In this document: positions 48,701 through 58,830 of the stretch, piece by piece
How the letters are laid out: the number at the start of each line of letters is the position of its first letter
How positions within the stretch are numbered: the stretch's first letter is position 1
Origin: Scortum barcoo
Lineage: Eukaryota; Chordata; Actinopteri; Centrarchiformes; Terapontidae
NCBI GenBank assembly: GCA_023238725.1
Contig: CM041546.1
Coordinates: 17,251,492-17,315,491 of the forward strand
Length of the DNA: 64,000 bases
Direction: 5' to 3'
The notes under the pieces: model-generated
Databases searched by the model: none
Told to the model about the DNA's origin: nothing
Seen by the model: the letters and a program-made list of their open reading frames with translations, nothing else
Position numbers and translations under genes: made by a program

Positions 48701-49542
48701 TCTTGCAGTCCATACGTGTGCTGTATTTTAAAATCAGAGTCTTTTCCCTCCTGAAGAGGTTTAGCATGGACATTAAACACAGTGCAATGGATGTTTGTAT
48801 TTAAGGAGCAATTAAACTCCTAAATGTGTTAATCCTAACCAGGAGATTCCTGAGGGAAGAGAGTAGCTTTAAACAGGCTGGGAAATTGACGGTAATACTC
48901 TCAATTTTTATTTGTCCACTACTTGGCACACTGGCAGCTTCCGTGCATGTCCTGCCAGCAGGGCTAAACATAACATTATGTTGGCATTTATGTATAGCTC
49001 TGGACTGGATGTGCATAGTTTACACTTGTTTTGCCCGCATTAAAAACCAGGTAACCACAACCCCAAGTCCTGATCCAACATCCATCCCTTATCATCCACC
49101 CTCATCACTCCGGAATCCGTGTTTTTAATTTTGTTTAGCCAAGTGGAGGCGCTTCTACATACAACATCCGATGATGACAGATATCCCACAAGAGTTTATT
49201 TGAGAAATGGCACAAACGTATGAATCATATTTTCTATGCATTCTCATTTCAGAGAAGAAGAGACAGGATGATACAAACAGGAGGGAGAACACACGGGCGG
49301 GCGAGGACGAGATGGCAGTAGAGGAGGAGGAGGAGGAGGAGGAGGAGGAGGGAGGAGGAGGGGAGGAGGAGGAGGAGGAGGAGGAGGAGGAGGAGGAGGA
49401 GGAGGAGGAGGCGAGGAGGAGGAGGAGGAGGAGGGTGGTGGAGGGGGGAAGAGGAGAAAAGGCCAGAGCAGGACCACCACTGTTCCCAGCATCACAACCA
49501 GCTCTGTATCCTAAACTCCCTTCGCCTGCTGGCTGGGGCTGA
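39690..49542 (+). CDS. rspo1: RSPO1, R-spondin 1 (complete coding region, five exons)
   Basis: Role (family knowledge): secreted agonist that binds LGR4/5/6 and the ubiquitin ligases ZNRF3/RNF43, stabilising Frizzled and raising Wnt/beta-catenin signalling. Seen here: exons 39690-39786, 41829-42023, 44569-44712, 45418-45642 and 49253-49542, all GT-AG, all introns phase 1, total 951 nt = 316 codons plus stop. Order: signal peptide 1-19, RQRR at 29-32, furin-like repeat 1 about 41-96, repeat 2 about 99-144, TSP1 152-218, tail 221-316. Human RSPO1 contact residues R66, Q71, F106 and F110 correspond to R67, Q72, F108 and F112. Sequon N139-D-T matches human N137. Assigned to RSPO1 rather than RSPO2-4 by LERNDIRQIGVC and CKIDNCEACF. 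Odd: 316 residues versus about 263 in human, from an insertion in TSP1 and a Glu/Gly/Arg tail. ATG context has A at -3. Confidence 0.96.
39787..41828 (+). other. RSPO1 intron 1
   Basis: About 2.0 kb, phase 1. It begins with a T-rich stretch (39822-39833). Open frames inside it, such as 136 codons at 40352-40762, are not supported by similarity or splice sites. Confidence 0.8.
41829..42023 (+). CDS. rspo1: RSPO1 coding exon 2 (furin-like repeat 1)
   Basis: Residues 33-97 plus one base. Cysteines are at 41, 45, 48, 54, 57, 76, 80 and 96. The beta-hairpin KLFIFLERNDIRQIGVC carries R67 and Q72, equivalents of human R66 and Q71 that contact ZNRF3/RNF43. Acceptor gtccacag, donor ACCC|gtgagt. Confidence 0.95.
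42057..42190. repeat. Two-copy tandem duplication in RSPO1 intron 2
   Basis: Copy 1 (42057-42120) and copy 2 (42121-42190) both begin AACTGACTG, share GTGGGCACGTT and GATTTGTAGATGCACATCTG then GAATCTCCA, and end ATAGGC. They differ by small indels, so the duplication is not brand new. It begins only 33 bases after the exon 2 donor site. Confidence 0.9.
42191..44568 (+). other. RSPO1 intron 2, remainder
   Basis: Non-coding, with T-tracts at about 43562-43579 and 44127-44138. A 155-codon antisense frame (42525-42992) has no recognisable domain. Confidence 0.7.
44569..44712 (+). CDS. rspo1: RSPO1 coding exon 3 (furin-like repeat 2)
   Basis: Residues 98-145 plus one base: CKIDNCEACFNRNFCTKCKE, then GLYSHSGRCY. 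F108 and F112 match the LGR-contacting phenylalanines of human RSPO1. N139-D140-T141 is a glycosylation sequon. Acceptor tctttcag, donor ATCG|gtgagt. Confidence 0.95.
44713..45417 (+). other. RSPO1 intron 3
   Basis: A 705-bp phase 1 intron. It ends in a conventional pyrimidine tract and cgcccag acceptor. No embedded feature was seen. Confidence 0.8.
45418..45642 (+). CDS. rspo1: RSPO1 coding exon 4 (thrombospondin type 1 domain)
   Basis: Residues 146-220 plus one base. CELGEWSQWGSC contains the WxxW C-mannosylation motif (W157, W160), followed by CGFKKGSQSR. Between this and the next cysteine (TCVPQTERRKC) is a proline-rich stretch, PLPQVHSPDTSPAFIPSQ, several residues longer than the human loop. 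The exon ends TKTPCGR. Donor GAG|gtaaac. Confidence 0.95.
45643..49252 (+). other. RSPO1 intron 4
   Basis: A 3.6-kb phase 1 intron with an ATA/GTA simple repeat at 45742-45785 and an ATTTGCAT octamer at about 46247-46254. Long open frames on either strand (140 codons at 48109-48531; 162 codons at 46659-47147 minus) lack similarity. Confidence 0.75.
45742..45785. repeat. (ATA)n/(AGT)n imperfect simple repeat
   Basis: ATAATAATAGTAATAGTATA-type sequence, 44 bp, in RSPO1 intron 4. Confidence 0.9.
49253..49542 (+). CDS. rspo1: RSPO1 coding exon 5 (tail with Glu/Gly/Arg repeat)
   Basis: Residues 221-316 and stop TGA at 49540-49542. It begins KKRQDDTNRRENTRAGEDEM, which resembles the start of a typical basic R-spondin tail. 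It then contains E10, G4, E16, A, R7, encoded by one purine triplet repeat, and ends PPLFPASQPALYPKLPSPAG then WG. Acceptor ctcatttcag|AG, in phase with exon 4. Most R-spondin tails are basic; here the basic tract survives as R7 but is preceded by 26 glutamates. Confidence 0.88.
49321..49433 (+). repeat. Coding GAG/GGA/AGG purine microsatellite
   Basis: About 113 bp of a nearly pure GGA triplet repeat inside RSPO1 exon 5. Extra guanines near 49351-49362 and a GCG at 49411-49413 shift the triplet phase, so that the same repeat is read as GAG (Glu), GGA (Gly) and AGG (Arg). The antisense strand reads as long Ser/Pro open frames, which are by-products. Confidence 0.95.
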
Positions 49543-50406
49543 GACAGAAACTGAGACAATGCCTCACCCAGCGGCACCAGCCACAGACAAAGATCAAGGT
49601 GATGAAGGATTCATGCTGCTATGCACTGCAGAAGATGCAAAAAGAACTGGAGGATTGCTGCAACACAAAAGGCTCCTCTGGGCTTTTTGAATAGATGAAC
49701 ATATCTGGAAGATACTGGTGTCTTAGCGATACTCAGAAAGACGTGTTGATTTTCATTCCACTGTGAGGGATCACTGTCGGACTGCAAAGCCAGCAGTTCG
49801 ACATTGGTTCGTGTCATGTGCTGACCTATGTCACTTCTTGAACTAAGAGCAGATTCCCATGTTTCAAAAGCAGCATTCAAGCTGGAAGTTTGATAATGAA
49901 CGAAGGATCTCTTCAGTCTCCTCTGGTCTATAATGTATTTTGTTCCAGTCCAATTTCAATCACAATCTTTTCTTCATTTGTTTTCATGTTTGCAAGAGGT
50001 GGCAGATGGATTTTCTCAACGGCCTCTGTACGTGATGTAAAGACAATGAATAGTATTAAGTCTTTGTACCTTTATTTCCTATTGTGAGATGAAACAAAAA
50101 GAAAGGCACTGGAAATCATTTGTGGTTGCTGAGGACAGAAGGTCTTCTATATGTTATTTAGAGGAGGGAATCTATTTCAAAACAAGCCTAAGTGAAGATG
50201 TAGAGGAGGATTACTGGGAGCTTGGCTCATATCCTTCTCTGGTGTCTTGACACAAACTTTTGCCATTTGATAGCTTAGTTGTTTGTTTCAAATTAAACTT
50301 TGGTGTTTGTATCAGAAAAATAACTCTGCACAGAAAACAAGGTATTAAAACATGAGTATTTGCATGTGGACAAGGTTGCATGTGCGTGCCTTTGTGCATG
50401 CAAATG

Positions 50407-50455
50407 TATGTGTGTGTGAGTGTGTGTGCGCGCCTGTGTGGAGTGCGTGTGTTTG
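50407..50455. repeat. (TG)n-rich imperfect repeat
   Basis: GTATGTGTGTGTGAGTGTGT followed by GTGCGCGCC and more TG units; probably within the RSPO1 3' UTR. Confidence 0.85.
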
Positions 50456-51039
50456 TCTCTACCTAAAGTCTGGGTGTTTGTGTACTTTTTATGCATTTCT
50501 GCACGGAATCAAGTTGTTTGTCGACAGAACTAAGATGTTTGTACATGTGTGTTTACATTTGCACATATGTATTAATATTGGGCTCATAGATTGAAAAGAA
50601 ATAGGGTTTGGAAAACAAGAGGAAGGAAATGTAAATGCACAGTGATATATCAAATATGCAGTAACTACAAGCCACTGATTATTATATAAGCCATCAACTC
50701 ATCAGCTGCTCAGTAATCATGTCTGTTTGCAACAGGGTCTGAAGATTTTGCACAACTATAATGTTTCCTACTGCTAAAGTTTCAGAACAATCATAGCATT
50801 TTACACATTTATACTCCTACTATGACATTGCAGATACAGAGAAGTGTTTGTTTATTTTTTTCCTACAATGTTTTCCATTGGTCTGTTTGCTTTACACAAG
50901 ATATTAGTTTCAGGTGAAGTTGCACGCTACATTATTCATTCATACTATGGATTGAGATACTGAATATGTCCAACAGTGTTTATCATCAAACATAAGAAGT
51001 ATTAGTATCATCATGTATAGCTTATTCTGTGAAAGCCTA

Positions 51040-51045
51040 AATAAA
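51040..51045 (+). terminator. Candidate RSPO1 polyadenylation signal AATAAA
   Basis: Canonical hexamer in CCTAAATAAAGTTCAG. T/TG-rich sequence occurs some way downstream (51105-51135). A second AATAAA at 51662-51667 could serve as a distal signal. Confidence 0.45.
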
Positions 51046-51060
51046 GTTCAGATGAAGCTG

Positions 51061-54000
51061 ATGAAACTTCAGTCATACACTGATTTTGCTATTAGTTTGT
51101 TTGATTTCAGTTGGAATCATTTTATCTGCTATTGGTCCACTGTTTACTTATCCAAGGTTTTCTCAAGGTCGTTTTGCACGTTTTTACAAAAAAAAGGACA
51201 AATTCGTATAAACACTTCATTGTGTTGTGGATAATTTTGTTTTACAATTTGGCTTTTTTGTTCATATTTTTTGGCCCTTGTTCCCTTTAGTTACCATAAC
51301 AACACTGTAAGTGAATAGCTGAGATCTGGAAACTCAGGAAGTCCAATGATGCAAATAACACAAGGAGTTACCCAATCATAGAGGTTTCCAACAAATCTCC
51401 AGGTTAACCAGGTTTTATGGATAAAAAAAACAGAGGCAAGCAGAAGCAAGCAAAAGCAGAGGCAAACATTACTTAGATAATCAGTCTATTAGGAACCTTA
51501 TAGTGTCTCCGACGTCGCCATGTAACATTAAAAATGATACAGGGTAAGGATGGGAACAGAGGGCAGGGATAGCTCCCATAACTAGTCTGCACATACACAG
51601 CTTTCTCGTGCAGTGATTATTACCAAAATTTTACATGCACGCTCTGGCAGTTTTACCTCCAAATAAAGTGGTTTAGATAGAGTGGATAAACTTGTTTACA
51701 GTCTGTCTGATGGTCTGACCACCACCATCTGTTTTTGCCCAGGTTGATTTCATTGTAGCAGTTTCGCCATGGTCTGAAATGTCAGCAATTACTTACCCAA
51801 TAGTACAATTATGTAAGTAATAGAATAACCGCCCAAGCTATAAAATTAAGATACAAATTAGAATTAACAGGAATTATCCTTTATAGGGATTATTTAATCA
51901 TCATTATAATATTGATGAAACAACAACAGTAATCATTTGCACATGACACATGACAACGGAGGTCAGTCTTCATCAATTACGACAATTTTATGGCAGATTT
52001 TTCAAAGCAGACCTGCCCTCATAATTTTATGAGGGAAGTTTTATCCATTTCTTAATCTCTGACATGAACTCAGTCAAAACTTCAAAGAAGGGGAGAAAAA
52101 TCTGCCGGGAGTATGATGTTATCTATCTCGAGCCCTGAGTAGTTATGGTGTGGTCTCCCTCGGGCTATAGGAGGCCATCTTGGGAGGTGCAAGAGCATAG
52201 ATGGTGTGATGGTCCCGATCACCGGCCAAATGCTGGCGCCTGGGCAGGGGTCGTAAAAGCAGAGACAGAAATAAAAACTAATGGTGTGTCATAGCCAGAA
52301 GGGAGGGGGTATACCATGCCTTGGCCCTACAACAAAACAGCCGTTTCTCATTACCAAAAGGGAGGGCAGGGGGAATGGTAGAGTATGCACCGTAAATTAC
52401 ACATTCATCGCTCTTCCTGACCATAAATTCTTACCCTGGCTCCATTGGACGGAGCTCTCCCTCACCTCCCACTCTCCCTTTTTTCACTCTCTTGTTCCCA
52501 ACTCCCATGTTTTCCAAGAGAAATGAATGGTAAATCTTTGGAGTATATGGGTGCTCTGGATTTGCCAAGATCCATAACGCTGAATGATTTCATTACTTTA
52601 GTTTGGCCTTTAAGCCAGACCCCAGGGAGTGCATCACGTCAATGGAGAACACCCAGTCCATGTCTGCCTGACTTAAATGCACAATCTATGATCCAAATGT
52701 TAACAAAGGGGTACCACCACTATACCAAAACTCAAAATCAGAGCTGACGTCACTCTTAGATTAGTTGATGGGTCTTTAAGTACAAAGATTACTACTAGAC
52801 TACAACTAAATCTATGTTTTATGACTTCTAATGCTGTTTTCTAATAATCTGTCAGAAAAAAATAAACTCAACTCAAATTCTATCAGGTTTTTGTCCTCCA
52901 ATCAAGCTGGTTCAGATGTTATCATGTGACCTTATTGTGACACATCGACTGAAAGATGCTGTTGAAACCTCCAAAAATAATTTCAAGGTTCCTTTTATTA
53001 TCTACCAAAAGAGAACATTGTCCAGGGCTAAAGGAATTGCTGCACAGAAAAGACAGATTTTGAAAAAAGACAAAAAGAAAAAAAATAAAGGCCACCTCCT
53101 CCCCCTCCATGTTGAGATCAGCGTCTTTACCCCATTTTATGACACATTCTGTTCGCAAGGTCAAGAATGAACTTCTATGCTCTCATATATAGTCTCTTTG
53201 TACCAGGAATGGTTTTTATACAGTGAACATGGCAGAAAAGGGATCAGTCATGATCATTTAAAGAAAAAAAAGCTGATTTTACTTAGCAAAGTACACTTGA
53301 AAACTTCAGCTGCCACATCATTTTCCAGAAAGGATGTACTGCTTCCCCAGGATAATCCACAGACCTCACTCTAAAGTTTTCATAAGGAACTATTTCCTTT
53401 AGATGTAACAAATGCTGGAAATGGTCCACAGCAGGATCTGTGAATTATCCAAAGTAACAGGGACATGTTCTTGGAAAGACACGTTGCTGTTGAGATATTC
53501 AGATGTAATTGCCCCATGCTGTGAGGACCATAGAAAATAATTCTAATTATAATAAATAATAACCTGCTTCACCTCATTTGACGTGTATTGTGGATTTGTC
53601 CAAATCTTGGCAAATATATAAATGGAGAACTGTTATTTGTGGGAAACCTGACCTTTCAAACTCTCTCTCTGGTTTTCTGATTTTGGCGATGTCTTATTAA
53701 AAATGCATTTCCTTTGTTGTGTTTTTAGTTCCATTTTGATGCACAGCCTAAGTGACATAATTCTTACAGAAATCTCCCAAAGATGTTCTGTCATCAGCCG
53801 GGTGAATAAGAGGTCTGGGGTACACGAGGCCACTGGAGCCTCCAACTGAGTCACCAGCGACTGCCAGCAGCATCTACTGGACTCTCCCCTCCTTAGTATA
53901 GTGGCTTCCAGCTCTTTAAAGATTAGCCTTTGGAGATGTCCTGTCAGCAATCCCACTGATCCATGATAATTTCCATCTCTAAAGCTCCACAACCGTCCTC

Positions 54001-57000
54001 TCTCAGTGGCTCAAGATCTGAGAGGTTGAATCTGGAAATCTACAAAGAGAAAATGTCCTCTTCGATTCGAAACTATTCCACTGAATTGTACATCAACACT
54101 GACAGCCTGGCATGTTTGATCAGCAGCAGATATCTTGGGCTGCTAAATCAAAATAACAAAACTATTTTATGTTTTGGGTAAGCCAACACTCTTTGTGAGA
54201 CAGACAAATCTACATCTGATGGTAGTTAAAAGACATAAGTCACTTGAAATGAAAATCATTACTGGGGCATCAACGCGTTGCAGTGAATGGCAAACTTGGG
54301 TTCGGTGTTAAATGTCAATGCCAGATGTTCGAGATTCACTGAATTTCTACAGTATCATCTGTAGGATCTCTAGCTGACTCTATCTTGATGCTCACTGCAG
54401 AAAGTAGCGAGGAGCAGTAGGATTTCCCAGGAAGAAACAATGACGTATCCTCTTATTATGAGCAAGTGGAAAACCCGGGGTAAGCATGGGACAAGCAGCA
54501 CACTTAATGAGGTTTAGTTGCTATTTACAAAGCTTAATTTAACCCAAATGTGGCTGAGGAAAGGGTCAGAAACTCCTGGTACAAGAGAGGAAAAGTTTGG
54601 AAGATGCTGGTCGAATGGGGGATATGATACTTGACGTGTACTGCCCCCTTTTGGAAGTGATCAGTAATACATTTGAAAAGCTCAAAAGTCTATAATGAAG
54701 TTGAGCTGAGGATGTGTGCGGTTCTGTGTGCGTGTAATTTTACAGGGGAGCAAAAGAGAAAACTGCTAGGACAGTTTTTGTTTTAATATGAAATTTATAA
54801 TTATTATTCTTAATTAATTAAAAAAATCACTGAATTATTTTGAATACCTAGGGATTGCTTGCAAAATGTAGGACCACTTTTTTTCAACACACCCGCAGAG
54901 AGTCTATTCCTACAATGATTAAAATGGAACTTACTTACCTACATAACATTAAAAAGCTCAGTTAGGCCCATTTCCTGCTTTAGGCAATTTAACTGCCAGA
55001 ACATGGTGCATGGTACCTTTTCCCCTCGGCATACTCGAGAACAACTCTGCACTGCTGTGGTTTTCCCAACTACACATGCTCTCAAAGTGACTGCTGTTTG
55101 TTTGCTGCTGTTATGTTTGTCATGTTGTCTTACTTCTATATTGGGTGCCATTGTTTGCGTTGTGAAAATAGCTCTGACTATTCTGCAGACAATATAAGTC
55201 TAGCCTCAAACATTACTTTTAGTTTTTTTTTTTTTTTTCAATGTAAACCTGCATTCCTTCAGGTGTTTGTGGTACCAAGTGAGAACCACTGATCTTGATA
55301 GCAAATGGCTCCTGAGTGTGAATTTATAATTTGGGATCAACCAACATAACAACATTATTTGTAAGAGTGTAATCAAAATGTTAGGTTTTCTACATCACAA
55401 ACATCAGTCTCCCCACTTTAGATCTAAGCTCAGGCCTCATGACTTTAACTCAACGATGTTATGACAGCATTAGTTCATGGTTTGGAGATGAAGATATGGG
55501 TGGTAGGGCAGGATTCATATCATCAATCTAAGTTTATTTACATAATAACATCTCGTAGATTATGGTTTTGTGGTGGTCTACAAATACAGTGAAAGAAATA
55601 ACCACAAGAGGGAGCCATAAATACATAAATGACTCCCAGCATCCCACAAGCGCACCATTAGTTACTTCTATCTGGAGAAATGGACATATTCATCTAAAAT
55701 TGATGCTAGGTTTGCTGTATTGTTCAAGAGCTTATGGAAGAGGTCATGTGCAGTTTGGAATCCAAATAAGTAATAAAAATCTTTCTTTTCTTTTCCAGAG
55801 GCTTGTCAAAAGAGTTTGGAGTTTTTGGACAGGGACAGAGAGCTGCAAAGGCAAAGGAAAACAATAAGAGAGGGGCTAGTAATGAATTCAACCATGACAA
55901 TCTTTGTTGTTATAATCAGTCACTGTATTGAAGAACTGACCAATATTTTATGATTAATCTCTTTATATTTTACTTTTTTCTTTTTTCCTTTTTCCCCAGT
56001 ATATCAAACAAAAGTAGTCACAAACAAAAATCTATCACAAAAATCCATCTGTTCATTTCAAGATGTTTACAGCATCGATAAACCAGCCTCTTGACATCTA
56101 ACACATCATCTCGACAATTTGTCTGTCCAAGTAAATCCTTTCAAATGACTGATATCAAATGTATAATCATTGGATATCCAGTTCTATGCACCCGCTTTTC
56201 TCTTTCATTCCAACAAAATCCAACTTTCATACAAGTTCTGTTTTTTAACTTGACTGAGACGTGACTTAGATCTCTCCCTCAAAAAGAGCTGGAGAGCTTA
56301 CCTGCTTTTTTTCAAAGCTAAATCTTCTTGACGTCCTGAATTACAGTCAATCATGGTCAATCCACTCCTCGAACGTTCTGCATTCCAAACGTCTCATCTC
56401 CAAAACAACTGTTCCAACGGAGCTGCCCAGCTGCCAACAGTGGAGGACTGTAGTTATACTGGGCTGCTCCCAGATAGAAAGCAACGCAGCTGTAGGAACA
56501 TTCATTTGAGATTGTTTTTAAGAGGCATCCACGCTCAGCAAACTGCTATTTTACCCTTTACCTTTAATTCACCTCCGTTTTGTAAAGCCCTGCAGATTCA
56601 AACACATCCTCCGGTAGAAATGTTTTCATTGACAACCTTCAGCCCCACTGAAGCAGAAAAGTAATCAAGGGGTCTCTCTTTCCTGTCAACAGCTTTGGCT
56701 CATTTGATCCATCTTTCACCCTTCTCACTGTCGGCCTGATTGTGACTGCTGTATTCTTTCCTAACAATCACTCAAGAATCACTGAACTGTGAACCGCACT
56801 CAGCTGTTGTCTTGACTCCTGTTAGATTTTTGCCATCCTTTCTATTGCAGTTCAAAGACCCCCATCACCTTCTTTTCTCCCAGTGACAAGTTGAACCTTC
56901 AAACCCATCTAAAGTTCAGTGAGAGGCAAAAAATAAACTCTGACAAAACATCACAATCAGAAAGAAGTTTTTGTGTAGCACAAATATCTTTTTTTTACCT

Positions 57001-58344
57001 CACTCCTTCAGTATTACCTCTAGTGCTGCCAAACTTTTGTTGTGAGCCTCAAAGCCTCAGAGCCTCAAAATCAGCATTATTGGCTTCAACTCAGAAATTC
57101 TACTTGCAATTCAACATTGCAAGTAAACAAATAGATAGTCTGGCTCTCAAACTAACCTGAAAGAGCAAGACAAAGATGTAAGCTGAGATAGGAGCAAAGG
57201 AACAAAGAGGACACTTTAAGTGCATTCTGTACATTTCATGCATGATATTTTTTATTGGTCTCGCCAGAGCAATGATCAAGAAGGGCAAAGCTCAAAACCA
57301 CAGTCAGACAATAGATGTGATTAATATTCTTGTGTCCCGAGGATGCTCATGTCTGAAATGCTTCCTAAGAATTTATCACATTCATATGCTCCCACATTAA
57401 TGGACTGTTTTATTTCCAAAACCACATCAATGCTTTAGAAAGTGCAAAAATGTGTGAGGAGGGTGAAAGTGGCAGCAGAACAAACAAACAGTGTGTCCTA
57501 ACACATTTGGTACTGCAGAATGTGTGAAACGCAGTGTGGGTGTGCAATACAAGTACAGGGTGCATGTACTGTGCAACTGTCTTTATAGAGAACAGTTACC
57601 AGCATGTTGTGGATGTTTCTGTATTTAGATTCTGTATTTGGTCATTTACTATATCTGAGGTGTCAGGTGTGCCTTATAAGAATATTAAAGAGCACACCAT
57701 CTAAGATGTCATCCAGACTAACAGTTGTCACCATTCGTCCTCAGATAAGGAGCAACAAAGGTTGGATCAGACCGATGGACGCATCCGACCCTGGACTCTG
57801 GAAAAACAAGGCCTTGTTTTCCTGCTGAGAGAGCTCATTACAAGACAGTATGAGAGCTTCCCACAAGCAAGCACAACTCCTTGACCTCAGATGGGAGTGA
57901 ATGGAGAGGACGAGAGCTCAGGCCAAGCCGCAGAGGCAGACTCCAAACCTCGCCAACAAGCACCAGCCCTGTGAGTGTCAGCTTGGGACAGAAATGTATA
58001 TTTTCTTCTTTCTCCATCCACAGCACGTAGACCCTCAGTACACAGTGAGCTGCTACAGCTGCCCTGCTGCGGAGTCCTACTTTATGTTGTGGTACAGTCC
58101 TTCAGCCGAAGGAACACAACACATTCAGACAAAAAATATTACCAGTGGATAAAGAGTCTGTTGTTGTTTATTCATCACTGCTTAGGGAATTACCCAACTG
58201 GATGTGACACAGTGACTTAGATACTTCTCTTTTGCCAGGTCCAAGCTGTAGGTGGTAGACAGATTGTCTGTCAACCACAGAAATGATAAATGAGAATCTT
58301 TCATGCGTTCAAGTGACTCTGGCAGCAATTTAGTATTCTTTGCA
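51061..58344. other. Downstream intergenic region, no gene seen
   Basis: About 7.3 kb of non-coding DNA. There is a short GCAAGCA/GCAGAGGC imperfect repeat at 51433-51466 and T-tracts (55222-55238). Open frames are below 120 codons without recognisable similarity. The stretch 52100-53700 has a different texture (GC-richer, long frames in several phases) and may be a decayed retroelement, but I could not identify reverse transcriptase motifs. Confidence 0.5.
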
Positions 58345-58830
58345 ACTTAGCACCAAACACGAAGAAGAGCTGAGGCTGGGGGGAATATCATGACTTTTGC
58401 AGGTATCTGGTCACTAACCAAAGGATCTGGACATTTTAATCCGATGATATTATTATCATGGTATCATCAAAGCTATTAGAGTGCATGTTGTGGGATGTGA
58501 ATGTCTGTACTAAATTTCACGGCAATAAATCCAATAGTTGTTGAGAAATTTCATTTAAAACCACAATGCTTTTCTATAGTGTTGCCTCTCCTTCATACAC
58601 ACACTCAAACACCAAGAGTGGCAGAGCAACGTCAGTGCCTTGCTCAAGGACACTCCACACACGTACAGGAGGAGCTGGGGAACCACCAACCTTGGGGATT
58701 AATGGACAACCTGCTCTACTTCCTGAGTCACAGTTGCACCAAGTGTTTACATCACCACTAGTTGAAAAATCTGGGGTTCATCAAAGTCAAAATGATTCAT
58801 CCTGTGGGGACCATCAACATTTGTGTGATT
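58345..58830 (+). repeat. Fish interspersed repeat, copy 3 (interrupted)
   Basis: Same family as 9695-10050 and 21780-22203: CACCAAACACGAAGAAGAGC, CTTTTGCAGGTATCTGGTCA, AATTTCACGGCAATAAATCC, AATAGTTGTTGAGAAATTTC, and after an interruption CATCAAAGTCAAAATGATTC then ATCCTGTGGGGACCATC. The interruption (about 58570-58745) is a separate repeat. The copy is decayed but clear. Confidence 0.72.
58575..58745 (+). repeat. Nested fish repeat (TGCCTTGCTCAAGGACACT family)
   Basis: Hallmarks are GTGCCTTGCTCAAGGACACT, GGGGAACCACCAACCTTGGG, GATTAATGGACAACCTGCTC and TACTTCCTGAGTCACAGTTG. I recognise this as a common dispersed fish sequence (usual form CCTTGCTCAAGGGCACTT ... CTCTACCTCCTGAGCCACAG). It lies inside copy 3 of another repeat, so it inserted later. 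Confidence 0.7.

Larger units (their letters stand above)
49543..51060 (+). other. RSPO1 3' UTR (probable)
   Basis: About 1.5 kb after the stop codon with no further exon evidence. The first canonical AATAAA downstream is at 51040-51045 (GCCTAAATAAAGTTCAG). The stretch contains a GT/GC-rich simple repeat at 50407-50455. The exact 3' end is inferred only from the hexamer. Confidence 0.5.

Noticed and set aside
49155..49577. 140-codon minus-strand ORF rich in Ser and Pro, and the overlapping frame 49244-49495
   Set aside because: It is the antisense of the RSPO1 exon 5 purine repeat; the low-complexity triplets keep all frames open. No splice or promoter support.
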